Shown in pieces: positions 10,625 to 19,426 of a stretch of DNA of 64,000 nt. Each line of letters starts with the position of its first letter. Positions within the stretch are counted from its first letter, which is position 1. This DNA is from Hymenobacter radiodurans (lineage in GTDB: Bacteria; Bacteroidota; Bacteroidia; Cytophagales; Hymenobacteraceae). The notes under the pieces were generated by a model. The model was not told where the DNA came from. It saw only the letters and a list, made by a program, of their open reading frames with translations, and ran no database searches. The DNA lies in the NCBI RefSeq assembly GCF_004355185.1, contig NZ_CP037922.1, positions 744,001 to 808,000 of the forward strand, read 5' to 3'. The position numbers and the translations under genes are program-made.

Positions 10625-11257
10625 TTGTTTAAAGAACCGCGCGTGGACGTATCCGAATTGTGGTCTGGCTTGCTGGCCAGCAGTCCCGTAGAGTTGGCTG
10701 GGGTGATAACGGGCATCGCCTGCGTATGGCTGGCCGCTCGCAATTCCATCTGGAATTTTCCTACTGCACTGGTCAGCTGCGCCCTCTACGTTATCGTATT
10801 TTGGGAGGCGCGCCTTTACTCCGACATGGCCTTGCAGGGGGTATTTATTGCCCTCGCATTTTATGGCTGGTACCAATGGCTGTACGGCGGACCGCAAGCC
10901 CAAGAGCTACCCGTAACCCGGGCTACCGCGCGGCAATGGACGTGGCTAAGCGCGGTGGGAGTGGCTTATGCCGTAGGAGTGGGCTATGCTTTGAGCGAGC
11001 ACACGGATGCCGCTATTCCGTACTGGGATAGCTCTACCACGGCCATTAGCTTGGTAGCGCAAGTGCTGCTAACGCGCAAAAAGCTCGAAAACTGGATTCT
11101 TTGGCTGGTGGTCGATGTAGCCTACATTGGTCTGTACTGGCACCGTGAGCTTTATCTGACGGCGGGTTTATATGCGGTGTACTTGGTGTTGGCCGCCTAT
11201 GGCTACCTGGAGTGGCGCCGTTTGCTACGTGCTACTCTTAAGCCGCAAACTGCCTGA
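10625..11257 (+). CDS. pnuC: PnuC-family vitamin-precursor transporter
   Basis: A 210-residue inner-membrane protein with about seven hydrophobic helices and the PnuC signature region (NSIWNFPTALVSCALYVIVF, then LYSDMALQGVFIALAFYGWY). PnuC proteins carry nicotinamide riboside in facilitated diffusion coupled to intracellular phosphorylation; relatives carry thiamine (PnuT) or riboflavin. The start is uncertain: TTG at 10625, or GTG at 10643. It overlaps the next gene (TGATG), a NadR-type kinase, which supports nicotinamide riboside. The TPP-riboswitch receptor 2 kb downstream leaves thiamine open. Confidence 0.88.
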   Translation: MFKEPRVDVSELWSGLLASSPVELAGVITGIACVWLAARNSIWNFPTALVSCALYVIVFWEARLYSDMALQGVFIALAFYGWYQWLYGGPQAQELPVTRATARQWTWLSAVGVAYAVGVGYALSEHTDAAIPYWDSSTTAISLVAQVLLTRKKLENWILWLVVDVAYIGLYWHRELYLTAGLYAVYLVLAAYGYLEWRRLLRATLKPQTA

Positions 11258-11784
11258 TGCTGCGCGTTGCTATCACCGGCCCCGAGTCGACGGGAAAATC
11301 CACGCTGAGCCGTCTGCTGGCCGAGCATTACGCTACCACTTGGGCGCCCGAATATGCCCGCCAGTATCTGGAAGAAAATGGTCCCCGCTATACGCTGTAT
11401 GATTTAGAGCAAATCGCCCACGGCCAGCTTGCCGCCGAAGCCTCGGCCGCCGCTGCCGCGCGCGAAGTCGTATTCTTCGATACCGATCTGTTGGTTATCA
11501 AAATATGGGCGGAGGACGCGTTTGGGCAGTGCCCGGACTGGATTCAGCGCCACTTGGAGCAGCAGCGCTATGATCTGGTGCTGCTGCCCGGTATCGACTT
11601 GCCCTGGGAGTTTGACCCCCTGCGTGAGCACCCCCACCGTCGCCAGTACTTTTATAATCTATACTTAGCCCAGCTGCAAAAGATGGGCGCCACTTACGTT
11701 GAAATAAGCGGCACAAGTGGCCAACGCTTTGAGCAAGCGCGTAAGGCAGTAGATGTTCTAAGAAAACAAGCTCTCACTTCATGA
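11257..11784 (+). CDS. NadR-type P-loop kinase (probable ribosylnicotinamide kinase)
   Basis: A 175-residue P-loop protein matching the kinase domain of NadR. The Walker A motif ITGPESTGKSTLSRLL is at residues 6-21, EYARQYLEE follows, and FFDTDLLVIKIWAE is the second conserved block. There is no nucleotidyltransferase domain and no HTH. It probably traps imported nicotinamide riboside as NMN. Its ATG overlaps the pnuC stop by one base and its stop overlaps the next ATG (ATGA), so the three genes are translationally coupled. Confidence 0.8.
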   Translation: MLRVAITGPESTGKSTLSRLLAEHYATTWAPEYARQYLEENGPRYTLYDLEQIAHGQLAAEASAAAAAREVVFFDTDLLVIKIWAEDAFGQCPDWIQRHLEQQRYDLVLLPGIDLPWEFDPLREHPHRRQYFYNLYLAQLQKMGATYVEISGTSGQRFEQARKAVDVLRKQALTS

Positions 11785-12659
11785 CTTTTTCTCTCGAAAA
11801 CGATCAGTGCCGCGTAACGGTGAACTCCTTTGGCGCTGAGTTAAGCAGCTTCATCCGCAAAGATTTCAACGACCTAGAGTACATCTGGCAAGCCGACCCA
11901 GCCGTGTGGGCGCGTCATGCGCCGGTGCTTTTTCCTATCGTTGGCCGCTTGCCCCAGGATACCTATCTGCATCAAGGCAAGGAGTATAAGTTGTCGCAGC
12001 ACGGCTTTGCCCGCGACCAGCAGTTTGCCCTGCTCAGCCAAACCAGCGAGGAGCTGACATTTAGCTTAAAAGCCAATGAGACGACGCACGCGCTGTATCC
12101 GTTTGACTTTGAGCTCATCATTCGCTACCAGCTGCGAGTCAATATGCTAGTGGTAAACTGGCAGGTAAACAACCTTGGGGCGGAGCAAGAATTATTGTTT
12201 AGCATTGGGGCGCACCCTGCCTTTCGGTGCCCATTGCTGCCTGATGAGCAATTCGAAGACTATTATTTCGAGTTCGATCATGCCGTTAGCTTCGAGCGCC
12301 ATCTGCTGACGGGTGGTCTGCTCACGGGCCAGACGGAACCCGTGCTAAACGACCAGACCGAACTGCCACTGACCTACGAGCTGTTTGCCGATGATGCGCT
12401 GGTTCTAAAGAAATTCGACTTTACCCATCTCACCCTACGAAGCCATACATCCGAGCGCGCCGTGCGCTTGCGCTTTGATGGGTTTCCGTACCTAGGCCTC
12501 TGGACCAAAGGGCCCGGCGCGTCTTTCGTGTGCGTGGAGCCCTGGCAGGGCGTGGCCAGCACCGTCGGTGGCCCGCAGGAGCTAGCCGATAAAGAAGGTA
12601 TTCTGAATTTGCCCCCCAATCAGACGTTTACCACCGAATACAGTATTACGGTGGAATAA
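11781..12659 (+). CDS. Aldose 1-epimerase family protein (LacX-like)
   Basis: A 292-residue galactose-mutarotase-fold protein. The conserved histidines are seen in LSQHGFARDQQF and in FSIGAHPAFRCPL, and the C-terminal CVEPWQG block matches the family. It would interconvert anomers of a sugar or sugar phosphate in the cytosol; the substrate cannot be read from the sequence. It is coupled to the NadR-type kinase by a four-base overlap, which suggests a link to a ribosyl substrate, but that is inference. Confidence 0.85.
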   Translation: MTFSLENDQCRVTVNSFGAELSSFIRKDFNDLEYIWQADPAVWARHAPVLFPIVGRLPQDTYLHQGKEYKLSQHGFARDQQFALLSQTSEELTFSLKANETTHALYPFDFELIIRYQLRVNMLVVNWQVNNLGAEQELLFSIGAHPAFRCPLLPDEQFEDYYFEFDHAVSFERHLLTGGLLTGQTEPVLNDQTELPLTYELFADDALVLKKFDFTHLTLRSHTSERAVRLRFDGFPYLGLWTKGPGASFVCVEPWQGVASTVGGPQELADKEGILNLPPNQTFTTEYSITVE

Positions 12660-12684
12660 AGGCCCCATCGGTTGGCTTACACGA

Positions 12685-12759
12685 AAAGGCCCCTACGGCC
12701 TGCTCCAGATTGCTGCGTCAGCCACGATGACAGCAGGGGAGCGGGCCGTAGGGGCCTTT
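12685..12759. terminator. Bidirectional terminator hairpin
   Basis: A 16-bp dyad (AAAGGCCCCTACGGCC at 12685-12700 with GGCCGTAGGGGCCTTT at 12744-12759) encloses a 43-base loop. It lies between the convergent epimerase gene and the small minus-strand gene. Confidence 0.75.
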
Positions 12760-12774
12760 CTTACTTAACTACCG

Positions 12775-13020
12775 CTAAGAAAGGAGCGGCGCAGTAGGCC
12801 GACTCGGGGAAGTAGGCCGACGGTTGTAGTCGGGTTCCCAGTCGTTGATGGGTCGCGTGATGCCGGGGGGCAAATCTAGGTCGGGTAGGCCGTCATCGAG
12901 GGGTTCACCGCCCTCATCATCGTTATCAGTGGAGGGTGGGCGCTGGTAACGACGCCGGGGCACGACCATGAAATAGGCGAGAATGGCAAGAACCACGAGC
13001 GTATAAACAAGGCTGATCAT
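12775..13020 (-). CDS. Small single-pass membrane protein of unknown function
   Basis: I do not recognise this 81-residue protein. I start it at the ATG at 13020, because the sequence then opens with one hydrophobic helix (ISLVYTLVVLAILAYFMVV) followed by a basic PRRRYQ, implying an N-out/C-in anchor. The rest is an acidic and proline-rich tail (DNDDEGGEPLDDG). The longer frame adds 31 residues of unlikely composition. It is convergent with the epimerase gene. Confidence 0.55.
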   Translation of the reverse strand: MISLVYTLVVLAILAYFMVVPRRRYQRPPSTDNDDEGGEPLDDGLPDLDLPPGITRPINDWEPDYNRRPTSPSRPTAPLLS

Positions 13021-13229
13021 GGCGGGTAATGACTGGAGTTCAACGCAGTAAGAAGACCATAGGCTCCGATGATAGCTAACGGGGCCGGGGGTGGAGTTGT
13101 TTTCGAACACCACAATTTTCCTGGCCGGTTAGAGCCTTCTCTAAGTTACATAGTTTTTACCTGAAAGTAAAGGCCCGGCCTGCATCGGTAGGAAGTATAA
13201 AGCACTGGTTGTAGCTTTACAGCGAAGTT

Positions 13230-13326
13230 TAGGGGTGCCCCACCAACTTAACCGGTCATTTTGCCGGCAGCGGGGCTGAGATCATACCCATTGAACCTGA
13301 TCCGGGTAATGCCGGCGAAGGGAACA
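13230..13326 (+). promoter_or_regulatory. TPP riboswitch (THI element)
   Basis: The aptamer core is unmistakable: GGGGTGCCC near the 5' end, then GGGGCTGAGATCATACCC and GAACCTGATCCGGGTAATGC, ending GCCGGCGAAGGGAA. These match the conserved thiamine pyrophosphate-binding segments. The variable P3 stem is at about 13253-13268. It sits upstream of the TonB receptor gene, so the receptor should be shut off when TPP is plentiful. Confidence 0.95.
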
Positions 13327-13336
13327 AACGGTCCGC

Positions 13337-13380
13337 GAACGTAAAAACCGATCCTCCGACCCCTGGAGGGCGGTTCGTTC
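13337..13380 (+). promoter_or_regulatory. Expression-platform hairpin after the TPP aptamer
   Basis: GAACG, AACCG and CCTCC pair with GGAGG, CGGTT and CGTTC, with a small internal loop. The stem ends 20 bases before the TTG start. The following T content is modest, so it may be a terminator or may control translation; the sequence does not decide. Confidence 0.55.
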
Positions 13381-13400
13381 CACTTTTACATTTCTCACTT

Positions 13401-15899
13401 TTGAAAAAGTATGTATTAACCGGTGCAGCGCTTCTGGCGCTATCCGGCGCGGCATGGGCGCAAGGCCCCGTGTCCGGTAGTCTGCAAGCCTCCGGCTTCA
13501 GCGCCGAAAAGCAGCCCGTGCCCGGCGCTACCATCTATCTCGATGGCCAGGCTGTCGGCGCAACGACCGCCGACGGGTCCTTTCAAGTGCCGGCCGTGCC
13601 CGCCGGTTCGCATGCGCTTCGGTTCACAGCCATTGGCTTCGAGCCTACCACGATACAGGTACTAGGACGGGCCGAAGCGCAGCAAGTGGCGCCAGTAACC
13701 CTGCAAACAGCCTCGGTCGTAACACCTGAAGCCCTCGTAACGGCTTCCCGCGCCAGCGACCGCACCGCTACGGCCTACTCCAACCTTAGCCGCGAAGACC
13801 TGGACAAGCGCAACCTCGCCCAGGACTTACCTTATCTGCTCGATCAGACGCCCTCCGTCGTGGTGACCTCCGACGCCGGTGCCGGTGTGGGCTACACCGA
13901 CATCCGCATCCGAGGTACGAGCAACACGGGCATCAACATGACCATCAACGGCGTGCCACTAAACGATCCGGAGTCGCGGGGGGCTTTTTTGGTGAATCTG
14001 CCCGATCTGGCTTCGTCGGTGAGCAGCTTACAGGTGCAGCGCGGTGTGGGTACCAGCCAGAATGGGGGCGCGGCCTTTGGGGCCAGCATCAACATCTCCA
14101 CCCTTGATTCGCGCCGCGAAGCTTACGCCGAAACCCAGAATACCTACGGCTCTTTCAACACCTGGAAAAACAATGTGCAGTTCGGTACGGGGCTGCTTGG
14201 GGGGCATTTTACCGTAGATGGCCGCCTTTCGCGCATCGCCACCGATGGCTATATGAACCGCGCCGAGTCGAAGCTGAAATCATATTACCTGGCGGCGGGC
14301 TATCAAGCCAAGAACACGCTGGTCAAGTTCATCACCTTCTCGGGCCGCGAGCAAACCTACCAAGCCTGGAACGGAGTGCCTGAGCCAGCTATTACCGGCA
14401 AACGCGATTTGCTACAAACTTATGTAGACAACGGCGAGCTGTCGACCACCGATGCTGAGCGGGTGCTGCAGGAAGGCCGCCGCTACAGCTACTACACCTA
14501 CGATAACCAAACCGATAATTACCAGCAAAACCACTACCAGCTTCACCTCTCGCAGGGTTTGGGACAGGACTGGAACATCGGGGCGGCCCTGCACCTCACG
14601 CGCGGCTTTGGCTACTACGAAAGCTTCCGTGCCAATCGGCGGTTTTCGGCTTACAACCTTCCTAACGTTGTGTTGGGCAACCAAACAATTACTCGCACCG
14701 ACCTCGTGGACCAGAAGTGGCTGGACAATTATTTCTACGGCGGCACTTTCGCGCTCAACTATCAGCCTAAGAATAATGACAAGTTTGAGGCGACGCTCGG
14801 TGGGGCTGTCAACCGTTTTGACAACGATCATTACGGCGAAATCATCTGGGCGCGGTACGCATCTACCAGCAATATTCGCCAGCGCTACTTCTTCAACGAG
14901 GCCACCAAGTCGGACTACAGCACCTACGCTCGCGCTACCTGGCAGGTGCTGCCCCGGCTGGGCGTGTACGGCGACTTGCAGCTCCGCCACATCAAATACA
15001 GCATCGATGGGGTAGAGGATGACCAGAACGACGTCACGACCCGCGCCGACTATACTTTCTTTAATCCCAAAGCCGGCGCCACTTTCTCCCTGGCTGAAGG
15101 GCAACAGCTCTACGCCAGCTTCGCCGTGGGCCAGCGTGAGCCCGTGCGGGCCGACTTCACCGACCGTCCTGCCGGCGACCAAAGCGCCAAAGCCGAGCGC
15201 CTCGAAGATTTCGAAGCCGGCTATCGCCTCAATTTGTCGGATGTGAACCTGCTTACGCCGCGAACTGCCCTGCGCTTTGAGGCCAATTACTTCTACATGA
15301 ACTACCGCAACCAACTGGTGGCCACCGGGCAGCTGAACGACGTAGGTACGGCCCTGCGCACCAACGTAGCGCGCAGCTACCGCACCGGTATCGAGCTTAC
15401 GGGCTTTGTGTCGGCAGACGATAAAATCAGCCTGAGCAGCACGCTCACGCTCAGCCGCAACCGCATTCTGGACTACCGCGATGTTTCCTACGATGAGGAG
15501 TTTAACCCCATAGTAGCTACTGAGGGCCGCACGACCACAATTTCCTATTCACCGTCTGCCGTATCGGCGCACACGCTGGAAGGCCAGCCATTGAATGGGC
15601 TGCGGGTGGCGCTGCTCTACAAAACCGTAAGCCGCCAGTATCTCGATAATTCCGCCAACGAAGCCCGCAGCATTCAGCCATATCAGGTGCTCGACTTTCG
15701 GGTGCGCTACGCACTTCGTCCCACGTTTATGAAGGAAATAGAGCTGGCCTTGCTGATAAACAACGTGCTCAACCGCGAGTACGTGACCAATGGTTACACC
15801 TACGGCTACCTTGGCGCCAGCGGCCAGCAAGAAACTTTTAACTGGTACTACCCGCAGGCCACGCGCAACTTTCTGGTTTCAGTCGGGCTAAAGCTCTAG
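13401..15899 (+). CDS. TonB-dependent outer-membrane receptor under thiamine control
   Basis: An 832-residue receptor. The TTG start is followed by a clean signal peptide (KKYVLTGAALLALSGAAWAQ). Residues ~25-90 form a CarboxypepD-regulatory-like domain (GATIYLDGQAVGATTADGSF). The plug follows (LDQTPSVVVTSDAG, DIRIRGTSNTGINMTINGVP), then the 22-strand-type barrel, ending in an aromatic LVSVGLKL. The TPP riboswitch upstream indicates a thiamine-related ligand such as thiamine or a precursor; this is inference from regulation. No TonB or inner-membrane partner is adjacent, and a terminator follows. Confidence 0.93.
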   Translation: MKKYVLTGAALLALSGAAWAQGPVSGSLQASGFSAEKQPVPGATIYLDGQAVGATTADGSFQVPAVPAGSHALRFTAIGFEPTTIQVLGRAEAQQVAPVTLQTASVVTPEALVTASRASDRTATAYSNLSREDLDKRNLAQDLPYLLDQTPSVVVTSDAGAGVGYTDIRIRGTSNTGINMTINGVPLNDPESRGAFLVNLPDLASSVSSLQVQRGVGTSQNGGAAFGASINISTLDSRREAYAETQNTYGSFNTWKNNVQFGTGLLGGHFTVDGRLSRIATDGYMNRAESKLKSYYLAAGYQAKNTLVKFITFSGREQTYQAWNGVPEPAITGKRDLLQTYVDNGELSTTDAERVLQEGRRYSYYTYDNQTDNYQQNHYQLHLSQGLGQDWNIGAALHLTRGFGYYESFRANRRFSAYNLPNVVLGNQTITRTDLVDQKWLDNYFYGGTFALNYQPKNNDKFEATLGGAVNRFDNDHYGEIIWARYASTSNIRQRYFFNEATKSDYSTYARATWQVLPRLGVYGDLQLRHIKYSIDGVEDDQNDVTTRADYTFFNPKAGATFSLAEGQQLYASFAVGQREPVRADFTDRPAGDQSAKAERLEDFEAGYRLNLSDVNLLTPRTALRFEANYFYMNYRNQLVATGQLNDVGTALRTNVARSYRTGIELTGFVSADDKISLSSTLTLSRNRILDYRDVSYDEEFNPIVATEGRTTTISYSPSAVSAHTLEGQPLNGLRVALLYKTVSRQYLDNSANEARSIQPYQVLDFRVRYALRPTFMKEIELALLINNVLNREYVTNGYTYGYLGASGQQETFNWYYPQATRNFLVSVGLKL

Positions 15900-15934
15900 A
15901 AACAAGTATTGCCTGTTCGGCAGGATAAAATATT

Positions 15935-15969
15935 AAAAAAAGCCCCCCATAAACTTGTGGGGGCTTTTT
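15935..15969. terminator. Bidirectional terminator, GGGGGGC type
   Basis: AAAAAAAGCCCCCCA and TGGGGGCTTTTTC flank a short loop between two convergent genes. One arm has six C, the other five G, the same one-base asymmetry seen in sister terminators. Confidence 0.85.
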
Positions 15970-16010
15970 CTTTGGACACTAGGTAGCAAAGTAAACGCTG
16001 GTAGGGCAGC

Positions 16011-17750
16011 TCAGATAATCAGCCGTACGCCACCTAGCTCAGAGACATGGTAGGGAAACTGGTCGCCGGGCGAGCCAATGAACATGAAGTTCTTCGGGAT
16101 TTTCCACTCCTGTGAGAGCTTGTCAATCAGTTCCGGGCCGAACTTGCCCTCCAGAGTTACAAAATCCACTTCAATCTGGTCGTAAGCGCGATCTAGTACA
16201 TGGATATCAGTGAGCAAATCCTGCGGATACGTTTCGCCGGGCCTAAGCAGCGTCACGATTTTTAGCTTGGTCGTAAACTCATTCTCCACCACGTACGCCA
16301 TCACCTTATTGAGGTTAGATACGTTATCCCCTTTCGTGAAAAAGACGAATTCCTGTTGGTGCAGTTCCCGTAGCATCTGCCGTAGCTTGAGGCGAAGCAG
16401 GCGCGAAAAGCGCGGCGACTGCTCAGCGAAGGAATTAGCGGCGGCCAGTACCAGGTTCAGGATACCAATGCGATTCAGCATCACATAAATCAGCACCATA
16501 GCCGGCAGGAAATACTGCAGGAACACAATCAGATAGTCGGGGTGAATTTTGATGTTGCCATACAAGGCTACTAGAATGCTGACCAGCGCCAGCGTCACAG
16601 TGAGAATACCCGCGTACACCGGCCGCGGTAGCTTAGGCCGCTTGCGCTTGAGCAGAAAGTTGCCCAGCGCGAAAAACGCCATCACCGACAAAAAAGAAAT
16701 AGTATACACGCCCGACAGCGGCCCCAACTGCCCATTCGTGATCAGCAGTACCGATACGCACAGCAGGAAGAAGGTGATGAGAATGATGTAGTTGCTCTCG
16801 CGCTTGTTTTCCTTCAGAAAGAATTGGGGCAGAATACGGTCCAGGGTCATGCGCTTCATCAGGCCGCTTACACCCACAAAAGACGTGAGCACCGCCCCGC
16901 TGAGTACGGCTACTGCATCTACCGAAATCAATGTGCCCAGCCAGGCGCCGCCGGTAGTGTTGCCCAAGTGGGATAAGAGCGTTTCGGTGTGTTCGCCAAC
17001 TTCGCCCATTGGTAGAGCCGCTACGGCCAAAAAGGCAATAGCTGGGTTGAAGAAGCTTACCACAATCCACATGTTGCGCAGAGTTTTGCCAAATACACCT
17101 CGCGCCTGCTCTTCCACAAAGTTGGCGGAGCTTTCAAAACCCGATATGCCGAGCATAGCCGCGCTAAACCCGAAAAACAAGGCATGTGTGATACTGCCGC
17201 CCTTCAAGGGCAAGCTGAAATTGGCAGCAAGCGTATCAACTCCGTGGGTAGCTAGATACCAAACGGCACTACCTACTAGCAGAGTAAGCGAGATAAGATG
17301 CACCAAGAAAATGGCCACTGCTACTTTCGCCGACTCAGATATTCCTAGAATAGTAAGTACCAAAAACAAGCCCAGCAGCCCCAGCGTGGCCCAGATAATC
17401 GGCAGGCCGTGCCACAGCGTGTGTAAGTAGTGCATGGCTTCGCTGGCCGAAATAACTGCCGTAGCCATGTAAGAAAGAATAGTAAGACAGGCGGCTAAAG
17501 CCGCGTTGCGTTTGCTGGTCGTATTTAGGAGCACGTTGTAGGCCCCACCATTCAACGGGAGCGCGCCCACCACTTCGCCGTATATCTTCCGAAACAGGAA
17601 CAATACGGCGCCCACCATGAGCAGCGCAATCCAGGCGTACTGTCCGGCGTAGGCAATAGCCAGGGCCGATACGTACAGGCACGAAGAGGAAATGTCATTG
17701 CCGCAGATGGCAGTGGCTTCCAATTCATTGAGTTTCTTCTCGTGACTCAT
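16011..17750 (-). CDS. APC-superfamily amino-acid/polyamine permease
   Basis: A 579-residue inner-membrane transporter. It has about twelve hydrophobic segments in the first ~440 residues, an N-terminal AICGNDISSSCLY and a GALPLNGGAYNVL stretch typical of APC permeases. The last ~130 residues are soluble (FVFFTKGDNVSNLNKVMAYV), probably a cytoplasmic regulatory domain. The substrate cannot be predicted. It is transcribed alone on the minus strand; its upstream region has two unusual GGGGGGCTTTTT blocks. Confidence 0.85.
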   Translation of the reverse strand: MSHEKKLNELEATAICGNDISSSCLYVSALAIAYAGQYAWIALLMVGAVLFLFRKIYGEVVGALPLNGGAYNVLLNTTSKRNAALAACLTILSYMATAVISASEAMHYLHTLWHGLPIIWATLGLLGLFLVLTILGISESAKVAVAIFLVHLISLTLLVGSAVWYLATHGVDTLAANFSLPLKGGSITHALFFGFSAAMLGISGFESSANFVEEQARGVFGKTLRNMWIVVSFFNPAIAFLAVAALPMGEVGEHTETLLSHLGNTTGGAWLGTLISVDAVAVLSGAVLTSFVGVSGLMKRMTLDRILPQFFLKENKRESNYIILITFFLLCVSVLLITNGQLGPLSGVYTISFLSVMAFFALGNFLLKRKRPKLPRPVYAGILTVTLALVSILVALYGNIKIHPDYLIVFLQYFLPAMVLIYVMLNRIGILNLVLAAANSFAEQSPRFSRLLRLKLRQMLRELHQQEFVFFTKGDNVSNLNKVMAYVVENEFTTKLKIVTLLRPGETYPQDLLTDIHVLDRAYDQIEVDFVTLEGKFGPELIDKLSQEWKIPKNFMFIGSPGDQFPYHVSELGGVRLII

Positions 17751-17790
17751 ATAGGTAGTAAAAGCGGGCTACAGAAACGACGAACCGCAG

Positions 17791-17831
17791 TTGGCTCAGC
17801 CACCGACTGAGCCGCCGCTGGGGGGCTTTTT
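17791..17831 (+). other. Small dyad followed by GGGGGGCTTTTT
   Basis: GGCTCAG and CTGAGCC (about 17793-17813) form a stem, and GGGGGGCTTTTT follows at 17820-17831. It looks like a plus-strand terminator that has lost its matching C-rich arm. It lies upstream of the minus-strand permease, with no plus-strand gene feeding into it. Confidence 0.4.
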
Positions 17832-17890
17832 GACGAAGGTAGACGAATGAGAAGTATTCAGTCAACAACGTGGGATTGTGTCGATACGTT

Positions 17891-17902
17891 GGGGGGCTTT
17901 TT
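17891..17902 (+). other. Second intergenic GGGGGGCTTTTT block
   Basis: An identical 12-mer 71 bases after the first, again with no matching arm. No gene runs into it from the left. Confidence 0.4.
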
Positions 17903-17995
17903 AGGGTAATCATTCCGCAAAAAAACTCTGCTGCCAAGCGTGAAGCCCGCCGCGAACCAAGCACAAGACGAACCGGTTCTCCTTGCTGAAACTAT

Positions 17996-18003
17996 TATCT
18001 TTG
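17996..18003 (+). promoter_or_regulatory. Candidate -7 box of the acyl-CoA dehydrogenase gene
   Basis: TATCTTTG fits the Bacteroidota TAnnTTTG -7 element and lies 32 bases before the ATG. The -33 element is not clear. Confidence 0.4.
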
Positions 18004-18034
18004 AGCTCCTACCCACCCCATTTATCCTTCCGTT

Positions 18035-19269
18035 ATGTCATCTCAAGCCGACGTTCTCTCGCCCGAAGCTAAAGCCCACACCGCCCAGAAAGGCAGCACC
18101 AACGCCGCTGGCTTCACTGATTATTTCGACCTCGACGGCCTGCTCACCGAGGAGCACAAGCTCATCCGCCAGAGCATTCGCGACTTCGTGAAGCGTGAGA
18201 TTTCGCCCAGCATCGAGAAGTGGGCCCAGCAGGCGCATTTCCCATCTGAAATTGTCCGCAAGTTTGGCGAAGTAGGCGCGTTTGGTCCCACCATTCCAGC
18301 CGAGTACGGCGGCGGCGGCCTCGATTACATCAGCTACGGCCTGATTATGCAGGAAATTGAGCGCGGCGACTCGGGCATGCGCTCCACCGCTTCAGTGCAG
18401 GGCTCGCTGGTTATGTTCCCCATCTACCAGTACGGCTCGGAGGAGCAGCGGCGCAAGTTTCTGCCCAAGCTGGCCTCGGGAGAGTGGCTGGGCTGCTTCG
18501 GCCTCACCGAGCCCGACCACGGCTCCAACCCCGGCGGCATGGTTACGAAGCTGCAAGACAAAGGCGACTACTATATCCTAAATGGCGCCAAGCTCTGGAT
18601 TTCAAACTCGCCCGAGTGCCAAGTGGCTGTAGTATGGGCCAAAAACGAAGAAGGCCGCATCAAAGGCGTGATAGTGGAGCGCGGCATGGAAGGCTTCACC
18701 ACCCCCGAAATTCATAATAAGTGGAGCCTGCGCGCCAGCACTACCGGCGAGCTGGTCTTCGACAATGTGCGCATCCCGAAGGAAAATGTGCTGCCCAACG
18801 TGGAAGGACTTAAAGGCCCCTAAGCTGCCTCGACTCGGCCCGCTTCGGCATCGCCTGGGGGGCAATTGGTGCCGCCATCGACTGCTACGAGTCGGCCTTG
18901 AAATACTCCTTGGAGCGCGAGCAATTCGGGAAGCCGATTGCCGCTTTTCAGTTGCAGCAGCGCAAGTTGGCCGAAATGATTACCGAAATCACCAAAGCCC
19001 AACTCATGGCTTGGCGCCTGGGCGTGTTGAAAAATGAAGGCAAGGCCACGAGCGCCCAAATCAGCATGGCCAAGCGTAATTCCGTGGATATGGCTCTGCA
19101 TATTGCCCGCGAAGCCCGCCAGATTCACGGCGGCATGGGTATCACCGGGGAATACCCCATCATGCGCCACATGATGAACCTGGAGTCGGTGATTACCTAT
19201 GAGGGCACGCACGATATTCACTTGCTCATTACGGGCGCGGATATCACGGGTATTCAGGCGTTTAAGTAG
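18035..19269 (+). CDS. Acyl-CoA dehydrogenase, glutaryl-CoA dehydrogenase-like, frame-interrupted
   Basis: Two frames make one 411-residue flavoenzyme. The first (18035-18823) has LTEPDHGSNPGGM and KLWISNSP (FAD/substrate segments) and stops at TAA 18821 right after GLKGP. The second resumes with LSCLDSARFGIAWGAIGA, then RQIHGGMGITGEYP and TYEGTHDIHLL, which contains the catalytic glutamate of the glutaryl-CoA dehydrogenase group. One extra C in the C4 run at 18817-18820 restores the frame. A -1 slip of the proline tRNA on CCCC before the stop would also do so. The likely role is lysine/tryptophan-type or related acyl-CoA oxidation feeding ETF. Confidence 0.85.
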
Positions 19270-19288
19270 CAGACACTATACTAGTTTG

Positions 19289-19326
19289 AAAAAGGGCCGA
19301 CTTATGTAAATAAGCTGGCCCTTTTT
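19289..19326 (+). terminator. Terminator of the acyl-CoA dehydrogenase gene
   Basis: AAAAAGGGCC pairs with GGCCCTTTTT around an 18-base loop containing a CTTA/TAAG extension. It lies 19 bases after the stop. Confidence 0.8.
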
Positions 19327-19426
19327 GATTGGCTCATTTTGCTAATACAGACTAACATTATCACTGCTTTCTAACAGTAAACCTATATTAGCCCATCTTT
19401 TACAAATATCCTCCTCGCTTGCTGCT

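Noticed and set aside
14412..15314. A 300-codon open frame on the minus strand
   Set aside because: It lies wholly inside the TonB receptor gene, whose protein has clear family motifs. The antisense frame is a by-product of GC-rich codon use.
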